From Colwellia maritima (GTDB lineage: Bacteria; Pseudomonadota; Gammaproteobacteria; Enterobacterales; Alteromonadaceae): DNA of 64,000 nt. The stretch covers positions 186,001-250,000 of the forward strand of contig NZ_JAKKSL010000005.1 of the NCBI RefSeq assembly GCF_022669015.1, in the 5' to 3' direction. Of this stretch, positions 43,601 to 53,631 are shown one piece after another. Under the pieces are notes generated by a model. That model saw only the letters and a list, made by a program, of their open reading frames with translations. It was not told the origin of the DNA and did not search any database. The position numbers and the translations under genes are program-made. How positions within the stretch are numbered: position 1 is the first letter of the stretch; every line of letters begins with the position of its first letter.

Positions 43601-44821
43601 TTAGCCAGACAACTGACTTTGTTCATCAGCCCAAGCAAGTGCTTGATTATAGTGTCTAACGGCTTGTTCCTTATCTAGTTTGAGTTTTTCCATCACTAAG
43701 TTAGTTTTCTCCCATTGAGCATGTTCAATGAATTCCACTAATTTGATAATAGCAGCCATGATGCCTTTGCGGGTAAGTAAGGGATCTTTTATTTCTGCAG
43801 CTAATGGCAGTTTAGCTAATACAACCTCAAGCTCTTCATCTAAGATTGCATCTATCATTGATAATAAACCAATTAAAAAAGCAATGGAATCATCCGCTTG
43901 AGATTTAATGTCGTGAGCAACAAGTTCACAAAATTTAGCACGTGTCATTGCTAGCTTTATCAGTTCAGACGGTTTGTCAGGGTTTGCTGTTATGGCAAAC
44001 ATGAGTCCTAGAAAACGCTTAAGTTCACTTGAACCTAGTATGACTAAGGCTTGTTTAATGGTAGATATTTCGCTTCGGCGTCTGAATATAGCGGAGTTAG
44101 CATAACGTAGTAATTTATAAGATAACGTCACGTCACGCTCAAACACACTGGTAATACTGGCGAGATCTAATTCTGGTTTTGATGTTTCGTAAAGTAGCTC
44201 AGCCATCGCAAGTTGAGAGGGTGATAAATTTTTAGTTTTTATCATTTCAGGTTTAGCAAAAAAGAATCCTTGAAAGTATTTAAAACCTAGCTGTAATGCT
44301 TGATCATATTCTTCATAGGTTTCTACTTTTTCTGCTAATAGTTCAATGTGTGGATGATCTTTAATTGCTTCAATAATTATATCTATTTCATCAAAGTTTG
44401 TTTGTTGAATATCAACTTTAATTATTTTGATGTAAGGATAGAAGTGCGCCCAAACACTCTGATGCTCATAATCATCCAACGCGATTATATAGCCTTTACT
44501 ATGAAGATCTTGACATAAGGAAAGTAATTTTTTACCCGGCTTTACGGTTTCTAAGATCTCTACCACAACTTCTTCGTTGGTTAGCATCTCAGGATAACCT
44601 TCAGAGAGGGTTTCTAGTGTGAAATTAATAAAAGCAAGTTTGTTACTAGTGAAATCACTTATGCCCATATTAAATTTACTAGCTTCAATCATTTTACTTG
44701 TGGCTACATCACCATCTACATCGGGGAAAACGTTGTCTATACTATCGCGAAAAAGCAACTCGTAAGCATAAAGTTTTTTGTTTACATCTAAAATAGGCTG
44801 TCTAGCGGCATAAAAGTACAT
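43601..44821 (-). CDS. EAL-HDOD signalling protein (YuxH type)
   Basis: A 406-residue cytoplasmic protein with an N-terminal EAL-like domain (1-200) and a C-terminal HDOD domain (205-390). The EAL motif is ELL at 21-23, and N66, E88, D116 and D117 are present. The loop after DD is YEH instead of FGTG, so c-di-GMP phosphodiesterase activity is doubtful. HDOD features are LSYKLLRYANS and ISTIKQALVILGSSELKR. Such proteins often act as c-di-GMP-responsive or scaffold regulators. It starts at ATG 44821 and is divergent from putP. Confidence 0.88.
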   Translation of the reverse strand: MYFYAARQPILDVNKKLYAYELLFRDSIDNVFPDVDGDVATSKMIEASKFNMGISDFTSNKLAFINFTLETLSEGYPEMLTNEEVVVEILETVKPGKKLLSLCQDLHSKGYIIALDDYEHQSVWAHFYPYIKIIKVDIQQTNFDEIDIIIEAIKDHPHIELLAEKVETYEEYDQALQLGFKYFQGFFFAKPEMIKTKNLSPSQLAMAELLYETSKPELDLASITSVFERDVTLSYKLLRYANSAIFRRRSEISTIKQALVILGSSELKRFLGLMFAITANPDKPSELIKLAMTRAKFCELVAHDIKSQADDSIAFLIGLLSMIDAILDEELEVVLAKLPLAAEIKDPLLTRKGIMAAIIKLVEFIEHAQWEKTNLVMEKLKLDKEQAVRHYNQALAWADEQSQLSG

Positions 44822-45046
44822 AGTTTGAACATTTTCATTCTAATAAAATCAGTTATTAATCAATATACCTGTTCTATTTGAAGATGCAAGATTGTGAGTA
44901 AATTTATTGTTTTTAATATTGTAACTTTTCAGTGATGTTTTTTTAATACGACGATTCTAATACTTAGGTTTATTTTTAGTTGGTTTCTTGATAGCGTAGC
45001 AGGTCACTTTATAAATAATAGTTTTAATTAGAATAATAATAATTTA

Positions 45047-45052
45047 AGGAGA
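45047..45052 (+). promoter_or_regulatory. ribosome binding site of putP
   Basis: AAGGAG sits five bases before a TTG codon. It supports TTG 45058 as the true putP start (MEFGTLVSLALYF), since no ATG is in range. Confidence 0.8.
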
Positions 45053-45057
45053 AGAAC

Positions 45058-46546
45058 TTGGAATTTGGAACGTTGGTTTCTTTGGCATTGTATTTTATTG
45101 TCATGTTAGGTATTGGTCTTTACGCATATAAAAAATCGACGGATGATGTTTCTGGTTTTATGTTGGGTGGACGTAGTTTAAGCCCTAGTGTTGCGGCACT
45201 TTCTCTTGGTGCGTCAGATATGAGTGGTTGGATGCTTATGGGCTTGCCTGGCGCCATGTATATCACCGGCATGAGCAGTTTATGGATTGCCATTGGTTTA
45301 GTTGTAGGGGCTTTTTTAAATTACCTTATTGTTGCGCCGCGTCTTAGAACCTATACTGAGGTGGCCAGTGACTCTATTACGCTCCCAGATTTCTTTGAAA
45401 ATCGTTTTGACGATAAATCTCGAATGTTAAGAGTCGTTTCTTCTGTGGTTATTGTGGTGTTTTTTACGCTTTATACTTCAAGCGGTATTGTTGCAGGCGG
45501 AAAATTATTCGAAAGCTCCTTTGGTTTAAATTATGAATTAGGTTTGTATGTTACTGTTGGCGTTGTAGTAGCTTATACTTTTTTTGGCGGTTTTTTAGCC
45601 GTGAGTTTAACGGACTTTGTTCAAGGTTGTATTATGTTTGTTGCCTTGGTACTTGTCCCCGTTGTTGCTATAAATGAAGTGGGCGGCATCAGTGAGGTAA
45701 CAGCAAGTGTTAATCAGATTAACCCTGAATTACTCAATATTTTTAGTGGTGTGAGTTTTATCGGTATACTGTCAGCAATGGCTTGGGGCTTAGGCTATTT
45801 TGGTCAACCTCATATTATTGTACGATTCATGGCCATTCGAAGTGTTAAAGATATGCCGACTGCTCGTCGAATTGGTATGAGTTGGATGATAGTTGCAATT
45901 ATAGGCGCTATGGCAACAGGTTTCTTTGGTATTGCGTATGTAGCTAAAACAGGTATGCAGCTTGATGATGCAGAAACAATTTTTATTGTGTTATCGCAAA
46001 TTTTATTTAGTCCACTGATTCTTTGGTTTTTTATTAGCAGCAATATTAGCGGCAATTATGAGTACTATTTCTTCTCAACTTCTTGTGACATCTAGCTCTT
46101 TAACGGAAGATTTTTATAAAACCTTTTTGCACCAAGAAGCAAGTGATAAACAACAAGTATTAGTCGGTCGAATTTCTGTTTGTTTAGTCGCTTTAGTTGC
46201 GGTTTACTTCGCCTATGATCGTAACAGTACTATTTTAACCCTAGTGAGTAATGCTTGGGCCGGGTTTGGTGCTGCTTTTGGCCCTGTAATTATTGGTAGC
46301 TTGTATTGGAAGAAAATGACACGTAATGCTGCTTTGGCCGGTATGATTACAGGCGCTACAACTGTTTTGTTGTGGATATACTTGCCTTTTACTATTAATG
46401 GTCAATCATTAAGCTCAGTGATGTATGAAATAGTGCCTGGTTTTATTCTTTGTTCTTTGGTGATTTATATTGTTAGTATTATGTCTCCACAAGAAGATAG
46501 TGCTATTTTAGCGCAGCATGATGAAATGCTTACCCATCATCAGTAG
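45058..46546 (+). CDS. putP: sodium/proline symporter (frameshift)
   Basis: Inner-membrane SSS-family transporter (SLC5-like) that takes up proline with sodium. The N-terminal helices include ALYFIVMLGIGLYAYKKS, and LGASDMSGWMLMGLPG is the family sodium-site motif. GLGYFGQPHIIVRFMAI is typical of PutP. The frame shifts in the T6 run at 46027-46032; then ILAAIMSTISSQLLVTSS follows. The joined length of about 496 residues fits. putA is not in the window. Confidence 0.93.
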
Positions 46547-46550
46547 TTTG

Positions 46551-46712
46551 ATACCAGTTACATTAATTAAGTGATCTATTTTATACGTAGAAAAAATTGC
46601 CAAATACAAGATATTTATTTCAATAATGAGTTGTTCTAATGATTAAATAAATAACGAAGTAATTGGTGATTTTAGCAAGTAGAAATGATCACATTGTTGC
46701 TGAGATTGGTAT
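46551..46712 (+). repeat. palindromic repeat, long form (copy B)
   Basis: A 162-bp element beginning ATACCAGTTACATTAATTAA and ending TGAGATTGGTAT, so its ends are inverted. The outer ~35 bases at each side match the short form at 63334-63402. About 90 bases, including GAGTTGTTCTAATGATTA, are extra in the middle. Confidence 0.85.
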
Positions 46713-46765
46713 GATTTATTGTTAGTGGGTAGTAGTGGCGTACAATTTGGTATGAACACAAAAAT

Positions 46766-48343
46766 ATGGACGAAGTATTGAAACTTTCTAATAGTTATAT
46801 CGCGTTGGGTGAACACTTTTTTCAGCGTGCATTACCCCAAAAAGTACCTGCAGCTAACTTATTGTTATGGAACAATAAACTCGCTGATAGCTTGTTGCTT
46901 ACACCCGCACTTCAAAAAGATGATGCCTTATTAGCTCAGTATTTTTCAGGTAATCAATTACCTGAGGGCACAAATGCTATTGCGTTAGCGTATTCTGGTC
47001 ATCAGTTTGGTCATTTTAATCCTAATTTGGGGGATGGTCGTGCTCATTTACTGGGTGAACTGGTTGATACAGATGGTGTACGTCGTGATGTTCAGCTGAA
47101 AGGCTCTGGTCAAACAGCATTTTCAAGACGAGGAGATGGAAAGTGTGCCCTAGGACCTGCTTTGCGCGAGTATATTATGAGCGAAGCGCTTTATTCGCTT
47201 GGTGTACCAACATCACGTTGTTTAGCTGTGGTGGCTACGGGAGAACTGATTAATCGGGGGTTGGCTAAACCTGGCGCTGTAGTTACTCGTGTTGCTGCGA
47301 GTCATATTCGTGTTGGAAGTTTTCAATACTTTGCAGCTCGTGGGGATATACAATCATTAAATAAATTACTTGATTACAGTATAGAACGGCATTTTCCTGA
47401 AATAAATGAGGATGAAAATTTATCAGAAGAACAACGTGTTTTATGCTTTTTAGAGCGCGTGATGGATAAACAAATCACCTTGATTACTCAATGGCTACGT
47501 ATTGGTTTTATTCATGGCGTGATGAATACCGATAACACCGCTATTTGTGGAGAAACCATTGATTTTGGCCCTTGTGCTATGATGGGCATCTATCATGAAG
47601 ACGCAGTATTTAGTTCTATTGATGAATATGGACGATATGCTTTTGGTAGTCAGGGAAAAATAGGGCAATGGAATATGGCTAGGTTAGCTGATTGCTTATT
47701 ACTCATACTAACAAGCGCTCATAAAAACAAAGATGAAGAAAATGCTTTTAATGGCAAAACGGATGACGCTGATTATGAACAACAAGCATTAAAAAAAGTA
47801 GAATTAATCATTCATCAATACCCCAATAAATTCGATCAAGCCTATCATAATATGTATGCGAAAAAACTAGGTATGAATGCGATAAACGGGGATGAGAGAA
47901 CAATAATTGATGAGCTATTGACATTAATGCAATCGCATAATTTAGATTACACCCAAACGTTTCATTTTTTAACACAATCCCTTTCAGATCCAAGTCAAAA
48001 AGAGATGCTAGATACTTCCTTGAGCCATTGGTATGAAACATGGCTAACACACCTTGAAACGCTGAAAATATCTACACAAGACGCTGAAGCGTTAATGGTA
48101 AAGAATAACCCTGTGGTTATTCCTCGAAATCATCATGTAGAAGAAATTTTAGAACGTTGTGAGCTGTTTTTAACGACGCGCGAGAACGAAACCCCTGCGA
48201 ATAAAAAAAATATGGTTACAGAGCTTGTTAGTGAGTTCCTTCATGTTTTACGCTCACCTTATCAAGAAATTGAAACAACAAAAAATTATCAAGATACACC
48301 AAAAGATGATGATAAATATTATCAAACCTTTTGTGGAACATAA
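46766..48343 (+). CDS. selO: protein adenylyltransferase SelO (YdiU)
   Basis: Pseudokinase-fold enzyme that transfers AMP from ATP to Ser, Thr or Tyr residues of proteins. Motifs are YSGHQFGHFNPNLGDGRA, LKGSGQTAFSRRGDGKCALG and GVMNTDNTAICGETIDFGPC. The protein has 525 residues, a little more than E. coli YdiU. The C-terminus ends FCGT; the Cys is at the place of the selenocysteine in eukaryotic SelO. The start is ATG 46766. No frameshift is seen. Confidence 0.95.
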   Translation: MDEVLKLSNSYIALGEHFFQRALPQKVPAANLLLWNNKLADSLLLTPALQKDDALLAQYFSGNQLPEGTNAIALAYSGHQFGHFNPNLGDGRAHLLGELVDTDGVRRDVQLKGSGQTAFSRRGDGKCALGPALREYIMSEALYSLGVPTSRCLAVVATGELINRGLAKPGAVVTRVAASHIRVGSFQYFAARGDIQSLNKLLDYSIERHFPEINEDENLSEEQRVLCFLERVMDKQITLITQWLRIGFIHGVMNTDNTAICGETIDFGPCAMMGIYHEDAVFSSIDEYGRYAFGSQGKIGQWNMARLADCLLLILTSAHKNKDEENAFNGKTDDADYEQQALKKVELIIHQYPNKFDQAYHNMYAKKLGMNAINGDERTIIDELLTLMQSHNLDYTQTFHFLTQSLSDPSQKEMLDTSLSHWYETWLTHLETLKISTQDAEALMVKNNPVVIPRNHHVEEILERCELFLTTRENETPANKKNMVTELVSEFLHVLRSPYQEIETTKNYQDTPKDDDKYYQTFCGT

Positions 48344-48464
48344 CGTTTCTTTGGAATACCCCTCTTTTTAATCACGGTTATCGCTAAGATTTAACGCTCG
48401 CTAATGTAGTTTGAAGTGAGAATTAAACTTAAGAGAATTGCTATAACCTTGTTTTCTGTCATTT

Positions 48465-48496
48465 AAGTCAACATTTTTTAACTTAAATGTTGACTT
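48465..48496. promoter_or_regulatory. perfect 12-bp inverted repeat overlapping the merR -35 box
   Basis: AAGTCAACATTT (48465-48476) and AAATGTTGACTT (48485-48496) form a perfect dyad with an 8-base spacer. The right arm contains the -35 TTGACT of the mer-like promoter, so a regulator bound here would compete with RNA polymerase. Confidence 0.6.
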
Positions 48497-48521
48497 GGTA
48501 CATAGGTACGGAGTCTATTAT
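48490..48521 (+). promoter_or_regulatory. MerR-type promoter/operator
   Basis: TTGACT and TATTAT are separated by 20 bases, longer than the usual 17. The spacer contains GGTACATAGGTACGGAG, close to the known mer operator GTACATGAGTACGG. Overlong spacers are the hallmark of promoters that MerR proteins untwist. It reads toward merR. Confidence 0.7.
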
Positions 48522-48589
48522 GTATAAGTAATTTGTCTTTATTTCAAAAGAGTTAACTTCACTTACTTTAATCAGCCAGAGGGATGTAT

Positions 48590-48979
48590 ATGGGCAAAAC
48601 CATGACAATTGGTAAATTAGCCAATGCAGTAGGGATAAGTGTTGAAACCATCCGCTTTTATCAACGACAGGGCTTAGTTACTCAACCAGAAAAGCCGTTA
48701 AATGGATTTAGGCAATATCCCGCAAGTACGATATCACGACTTAAATTTATAATTAATGCGAAAGGCTTAGGTTTTACGCTAAATGAAATTCGGTCGCTTG
48801 ATGATTTATCCTATGGATGTAGGGCTTTTCATAATATGGCAACCTCCAAGTTAGATGACATCAGAAATGAAATATCTCATTTACAAGCAATTGAAAAGAA
48901 ATTAATGAATATTATTGATTGTTGTAGTCCTGATTGTAAGGAAGAGCGCTGTGCTGTGATAGAGAAAATGCATTATTAA
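48590..48979 (+). CDS. merR: MerR-type mercury-responsive regulator, orphan
   Basis: A MerR-family regulator of about 129 residues. The winged helix has MTIGKLANAVGISVETIRFYQRQGL. Three cysteines line up with the Hg(II) ligands C82, C117 and C126 of MerR: in YGCRAF, DCCSPDC and EERCAVIE. No merT, merP or merA is in the flanking 40 kb, so it either controls itself and distant genes, or senses another metal. I prefer ATG 48590, since AGAGGG lies at the right distance for it; ATG 48584 is too near. Confidence 0.8.
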   Translation: MGKTMTIGKLANAVGISVETIRFYQRQGLVTQPEKPLNGFRQYPASTISRLKFIINAKGLGFTLNEIRSLDDLSYGCRAFHNMATSKLDDIRNEISHLQAIEKKLMNIIDCCSPDCKEERCAVIEKMHY

Positions 48980-49184
48980 TTTAAAGGTTTTAGCTCAAGT
49001 TTATAGTTCAAGAAGTTAGAATTCAAGGTTAAAGATAGCATACTAGGTATTGTAAAAAGGACGTTGGCAATAACGTAATGTACGTTATTGAAAATAATAA
49101 TATGAATCTATTTATTATAGACATGATACAAGCGTAGGCTCTTATGATAATTTTAAAAAAGAAAATATTGAAGCTGATCTAGAA

Positions 49185-50074
49185 TTGTGTCAACTCGTTT
49201 TAAATTGTTTTGGTGCTTATGTATCGATTAAAGATCGTAATAAAAAGTATGTTTATGTCAACAGAAAGTTAGCGACCTTATTAGAGGCACAATTAGATTC
49301 AATTATTGGTTGCTCAGATAGTCAGTTATTTGATTACAACACTTTGCAGAATAGCGATAACTGTGTGTTAGAGTTTGGTGACTACGTTGAAGACAAAGAA
49401 GTTGTTATTATTAAAAGTACGGGTGAACAGCGAGTTTTTTTATCGTCTAAACAGCCTATTTTTAATGTTAATAAACGCATTGTTGGTGTGCTTTGTGTAT
49501 CAACCGACATTACTGAAATGTATTCTATTCAAAAAAAATTGGAAGTGGAAGCAACGACTGATCCGCTAACGGGTTTATTTAACCGCCGTTTTTTGTTCAC
49601 TTTAGGGGGTAAGTACTTATCAGAGTCTGTACGTTATAATAAACCTTTATCTCTGATTATGTTAGATATTGATTTTTTTAAAGAAATTAATGACAAATAT
49701 GGACATCCTGTTGGGGATTTGGTTATTCAATTTGTTGCTGCTACTACAAAAAAATTACTGCGCGAGGAAGATGTACTTGCGCGGGTGGGTGGCGAGGAAT
49801 ATTTGGTGTTGCTACCTAATACCAATGCGAAGTCAGCAGGGGGGATTGCTGAAAAAATTCGATCTTTTATGGACAAGCAATCTATTACAGGGGATTGGGT
49901 GGAGAAATATTACCCAAGCTAAGCCTTGGTGTATCTTCTTATGAAAGAGGGGATTTCGACTTTAACCAAATCTATGTGCGGGCAGACAAAGCGCTTTATC
50001 AAGCCAAACTTAGCGGGCGAAATAAGATTTGTATGTATGGTGAAAATAATGATTCAGCAGAAATTTTAATATAA
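49185..50074 (+). CDS. PAS-GGDEF diguanylate cyclase (frameshift; start uncertain)
   Basis: A PAS-like domain ([20 protein letters not shown], then [13 protein letters not shown]) is followed by a GGDEF domain with [27 protein letters not shown] and GGEEY in place of GGDEF. An RxxD inhibitory site (REED) lies five residues before it. The frame shifts near 49895-49905; [27 protein letters not shown] and the stop at 50072-50074 follow. The TTG at 49185 has no ribosome site; the frame is open upstream to about 49100 without ATG, so the start may be further up behind another indel. Confidence 0.82.
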
Positions 50075-50117
50075 CAGCTATGCTTGTGTATGAATGCTAA
50101 AAAATTATTCAATGTAT

Positions 50118-50150
50118 TTCCCCTTAGCTGTTGAATTTTGCTAAGGGGAA
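50118..50150 (+). terminator. hairpin at the end of the PAS-GGDEF gene
   Basis: A perfect 11-bp stem TTCCCCTTAGC/GCTAAGGGGAA with an 11-base loop. No T run follows, because MITE copy 3 starts immediately after it. Confidence 0.6.
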
Positions 50151-50151
50151 T

Positions 50152-50359
50152 AACTGAGCTCGGTTTAAGATATAGTTAACTTGTTGAAAATTAGATATTA
50201 AAATTTCGATTCACTTCTAGCTTGATAGTTTTACTATTTTAGTCCGCAAAATAAGCAAGGCAAATTTACGCGTCAATAGGGAGCTATTGCAAGTGAATTT
50301 AACGCCGAAGTTAGTAAAAATAGCTGCTAGAAGATCATTTATTAAGCCGAGCTGAGGTT
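50152..50359 (+). mobile_element. MITE-like element, copy 3
   Basis: A 208-bp element in the same orientation as copy 2, with diverged ends AACTGAGCTCGGTTTAA and TTAAGCCGAGCTGAGGTT. It keeps the central CAATAG/CTATTG stem and GCAAGGCAAATTT. It has no ORF. Confidence 0.8.
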
Positions 50360-50379
50360 ACTTACGTTGAATTTGTTAC

Positions 50380-50541
50380 CAATAGCCGACCATTAGATCA
50401 CCAAATCCGCCTTGATATACACGAAACTATCAATACTGAGAAATAATAATTAGCTTCTTAAACAGTGAAGAATCTCAACCTATTAAAAATGAATACTTAA
50501 TGTAATTAATTTAACATTCATTAACCCGAGTTCATCAGGTT
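50380..50541 (-). mobile_element. degenerate MITE half copy
   Basis: CAATAGCCGACCATT, CGCCTTGATATACACGAAAC and a terminal ACCCGAGTTCATCAGGTT resemble the right half of copy 1 in the same order. It starts about 20 bases after copy 3. Together they fill most of the 487-base gap before the DUF3379 gene. Confidence 0.55.
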
Positions 50542-50561
50542 ATTTAATAAGTTAGTTGGGA

Positions 50562-51326
50562 TTAAATTAACCAAGTAATATTATTTTTAATGACGTTTTG
50601 CCATTTGCTCAGTGATTCATTTTTATCTGAGACTACAATAATATTAGCATTCTCAAAACTGAGGGACTCTCCCTGTAATGTTTTATCGCTAAACTTATCA
50701 GTAAAGGTAAGATGCTCTTCTTTAGGAACAACAAAAACAGTGACAACATCAGTTAATCCTTTGAAGACTAAGTGTAGGCTTTTCATACCATCAAATCGAC
50801 AATAATCAGCTGCAATTAATTCGCCCATTGAGGTATTAAAATTACCGCTAAATGTTGTCATTTTTTTGTTTAATGAGGCTAAGCTGACTCGTTTGTTATC
50901 ATTATTAGAAAACATACTTTGTTCATGGTATACATGCGCAAGGGCATAATCCCCTAAGTTGTTATAACTGTAGGAAAACTGCAAGTAATTCACTACTAAT
51001 CCGGCAATAATTGCAACAGAAGCAGCTAGAGCTAAATGGATTCGAGTTTTACGTTTTTCTTGTTTATGACTTACAAATGTTTGACGTAAAAGCAATTTAT
51101 CACATAAATCATCGGGTACAGGTATTTTCATTGCTTGTTTAATTTGCTCATCAAATTGACAAAGCTCTTGTGCTAACCTCTTTTTAGCGGGGTCAGCTTT
51201 TTGTGCCTCAATAACGTCTTCGTCTTGAGTCATAGGGTTAGCAAATATACTGCGTCTAAAATGCAAATCATCCATAATACTTGCCGATGCAGGTGCTGTT
51301 TTGTCATTCATAGAGTTATCTTTCAT
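50562..51326 (-). CDS. DUF3379 protein, probable anti-sigma factor
   Basis: A 254-residue protein with one membrane helix (LALAASVAIIAGLVVNYLQF, about residues 97-116). The cytoplasmic N-terminus precedes it and a periplasmic C-terminal domain follows it. The start overlaps the end of the ECF sigma gene by 11 bases, which implies coupled translation. One-helix protein plus ECF sigma in this order is the usual sigma/anti-sigma pair. DUF3379 proteins as anti-sigma factors is inference from context. Confidence 0.75.
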   Translation of the reverse strand: MKDNSMNDKTAPASASIMDDLHFRRSIFANPMTQDEDVIEAQKADPAKKRLAQELCQFDEQIKQAMKIPVPDDLCDKLLLRQTFVSHKQEKRKTRIHLALAASVAIIAGLVVNYLQFSYSYNNLGDYALAHVYHEQSMFSNNDNKRVSLASLNKKMTTFSGNFNTSMGELIAADYCRFDGMKSLHLVFKGLTDVVTVFVVPKEEHLTFTDKFSDKTLQGESLSFENANIIVVSDKNESLSKWQNVIKNNITWLI

Positions 51327-51888
51327 AGATAAGCCTCGTTTTATCAGGTTCTTTTTCTAACGCATCTTTTAATTGATGACGTGCTCTAAATAATCTTGTC
51401 ATCACGGTGTTTTTATTTAAATTTAACAATTTGGCTATGTCATCTCCGCTATACCCACCAAGTACTTGTAATACTAATGGTTCAGAGTATTCAGGCGGTA
51501 GTTTCGCTATTTTATCTCTTAGCCAATCGTTATCTATGTTCTGTTCTGCACTCGTGGACTGTGTATCCATAATGCTAGCTTCTTCGTATTCGCTCATATC
51601 AAAGCGTTTTCGTTCAAAACGTCTTGCGTTTTCTCGTCGTAAAATGGTAATTAACCATGACTTTGCCGCTTTTTCATCTTGTAATGAATCAAGTGCTCGC
51701 CATGCCCTTAAAAATGTTTCTTGCACTAGATCTTCTGCCACCTGCTTATCGTGAGTTAACCAATAAGCGTATCGGTATAAATCGCCGTGCAGAGCCTTAA
51801 CTAGTGCTTCGTATCTAACTTGTTTAGTTGCCATGTTAGTAGAGACCTGAGGGACAGCTGATTTATTTCGTTTATTTTTATTAAACAT
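51316..51888 (-). CDS. ECF-type RNA polymerase sigma factor
   Basis: A 190-residue group 4 sigma factor. Region 2 reads LYRYAYWLTHDKQVAEDLVQETFLRAW without the final residues being unusual, and region 4 has KLPPEYSEPLVLQVLGGYS and NKNTVMTRLFRARHQLK. A Met at residue 19 (MATKQVRYEALV) could be the true start, as the extension is basic and unconserved. The gene begins 13 bases after batD, so it may be transcribed with the moxR-bat operon. Confidence 0.9.
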   Translation of the reverse strand: MFNKNKRNKSAVPQVSTNMATKQVRYEALVKALHGDLYRYAYWLTHDKQVAEDLVQETFLRAWRALDSLQDEKAAKSWLITILRRENARRFERKRFDMSEYEEASIMDTQSTSAEQNIDNDWLRDKIAKLPPEYSEPLVLQVLGGYSGDDIAKLLNLNKNTVMTRLFRARHQLKDALEKEPDKTRLIYER

Positions 51889-51901
51889 GTATTTTTTAAT
51901 T

Positions 51902-53631
51902 TTAAGACGGATTTAGTGTAACGTTCAACGAATTGTTTTTTGTTACACCTGAAGCATTTACTGCTTGTATTGCCTTTAACAAGTCGACTCCTGACCATGG
52001 GCTATTGTCTGCATTTTTAGCGTACAAATGTTGTTGAACCTCATTAATAGCCTTGGTAAATGCTTCATTATCAATATGTAAAATGGCTTCTGATAACGTT
52101 GATATTTCTTTGTTGGTTAGTCTTAAGGTAGAGTTATTAAGCCAAGGTAAAATTAAATTAAGCGATTGTTCTGCGTTGTTTTGTTTACATGCTGCCATGA
52201 GAGCAAGGTAATGGTTATTAATATTTTTATTTGCTTTTTGTTTGGGTTTAGCAATACCTGTGCGTTTTAGTATGACTATATGTAATGCCCAAGCAAGTAG
52301 GGTTAGTAACCACAATGCTAAAAATACCCATTGTAAAACGTTATTTTTTTCAACGCTAGGTTGGCTAATTAGGGGAGGAGTGGTTCCGGAGCATTATTAG
52401 CTTGAATTAAAGGTGCTTGTGCCGTGTTTGTTACTAACGATTTTGGCGCATCAGGGTTCGCTTTGATGATTATTTTTTGCTCAGGCAATACAGCTTGTTG
52501 GTACTTATTTGTAATAGTATTCCACCAAGCAATGGTTATTTTAGGTAACACATATTCACCGGCATGACTCGCAACGAGTGCGAAATTTTGACGCTTCTGG
52601 CTAATAAGGCGCTCTTTAGTTAAGTTTGCATGTTCTTCAGCTTGATCAGGGTAAACTTTTAACCAAAGAGGGGCTTCCATTACTATATTAGGTAGTTGAG
52701 CTTTACCTATACCTGCAGCTGTTAAGGTGATGGTTCGCGTGATAGGTTCGCCTACTTTAAAGTCAGCAGCCTCTGGTTGCCACTCTTGATGCAAAGTTAA
52801 TAATTCGGGTAACCATCGGCTGTTATCACTGATGGGGAAGCTGTCTGGAATAGGGCGTACGTTCAGCGATAATTTATCACCTAAAACGTTAACCGGTTTG
52901 GTTTCACCAAAACTTAAAAACCCTGAACGTCGTTGCGATTGCACCATGACATCGCCAGAAAACATAGGGGTGGTAAGGGTAAGTTCACCACTATACTCTG
53001 GAGTTATGGCATAAGTACGTTCGATTATTCGATAGCGTTTACCATTAACAATACCATCACTTTCTTGGTCTTTACCTATTTGCTCTATTGTTGCGCCTTC
53101 TAACGTTGGTTCAGTTAAACTGCCTCGTTGTATTTGGACACCTACATGTAATTTGATGGTTAAAGTGACTACTTGTTGTACATAGATATCATTTGAAGAA
53201 AGTTCTGCAGTGACAAAAATATCTTGTTTCTGTTTTGAGCCAGTACTTCCTTGGTCAAGCACCTGTAAAGTTATTGGTTGGGATTGGTGGCCATCAATAG
53301 TTAATGAAGGGATGATTAAATTACCGGTTGATCTAGGCATCAACACTATTTGCCATTGAGTAGTTTTACTCATACTTAAATTTACAATACTCGTTTGAGA
53401 ACTAACTTCTGTACGCGCAATTATAAAACTGGTTAAAAGTGGCGATGTATCAAGTGCGTCACGTTCTACACTATCATCAGCAATAATAGTTAACACTATT
53501 GATTCATTACTCATAACGGGATTTGAGTCGACACTAGCAGTAACACTTGTGAGTGCAAATGCGTTGGGGCTTGTTGTTAAGATGACTGTTAAGCTTATTA
53601 AAACTAATAACTTATATATAATTTTTACCAC
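51902..53631 (-). CDS. batD: BatD family protein (frameshift)
   Basis: A membrane-anchored protein of the BatD/oxygen tolerance family. It has a signal peptide (LVLISLTVILTTSPNAFA), beta-rich domains with TRTITLTAAGIGKAQLPNI, and VASHAGEYVLPKITIAWW. One missing C near 52372-52375 moves the frame; the missing part restores SVEKNNVLQWVFLALWLLTL, a membrane helix, and a cytoplasmic tail of about 115 residues. The joined length is about 576 residues. Its start overlaps the batB/C stop by 7 bases. Confidence 0.87.

Noticed and set aside
43413..46712. The inverted repeats considered as ends of a composite transposon
   Set aside because: No transposase is between them, and the enclosed genes have the same composition as their surroundings. 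Related repeats also occur alone.
46766..48343. SelO considered a selenoprotein
   Set aside because: The codon at the Sec position is TGT (Cys) in FCGT, and there is no in-frame TGA.
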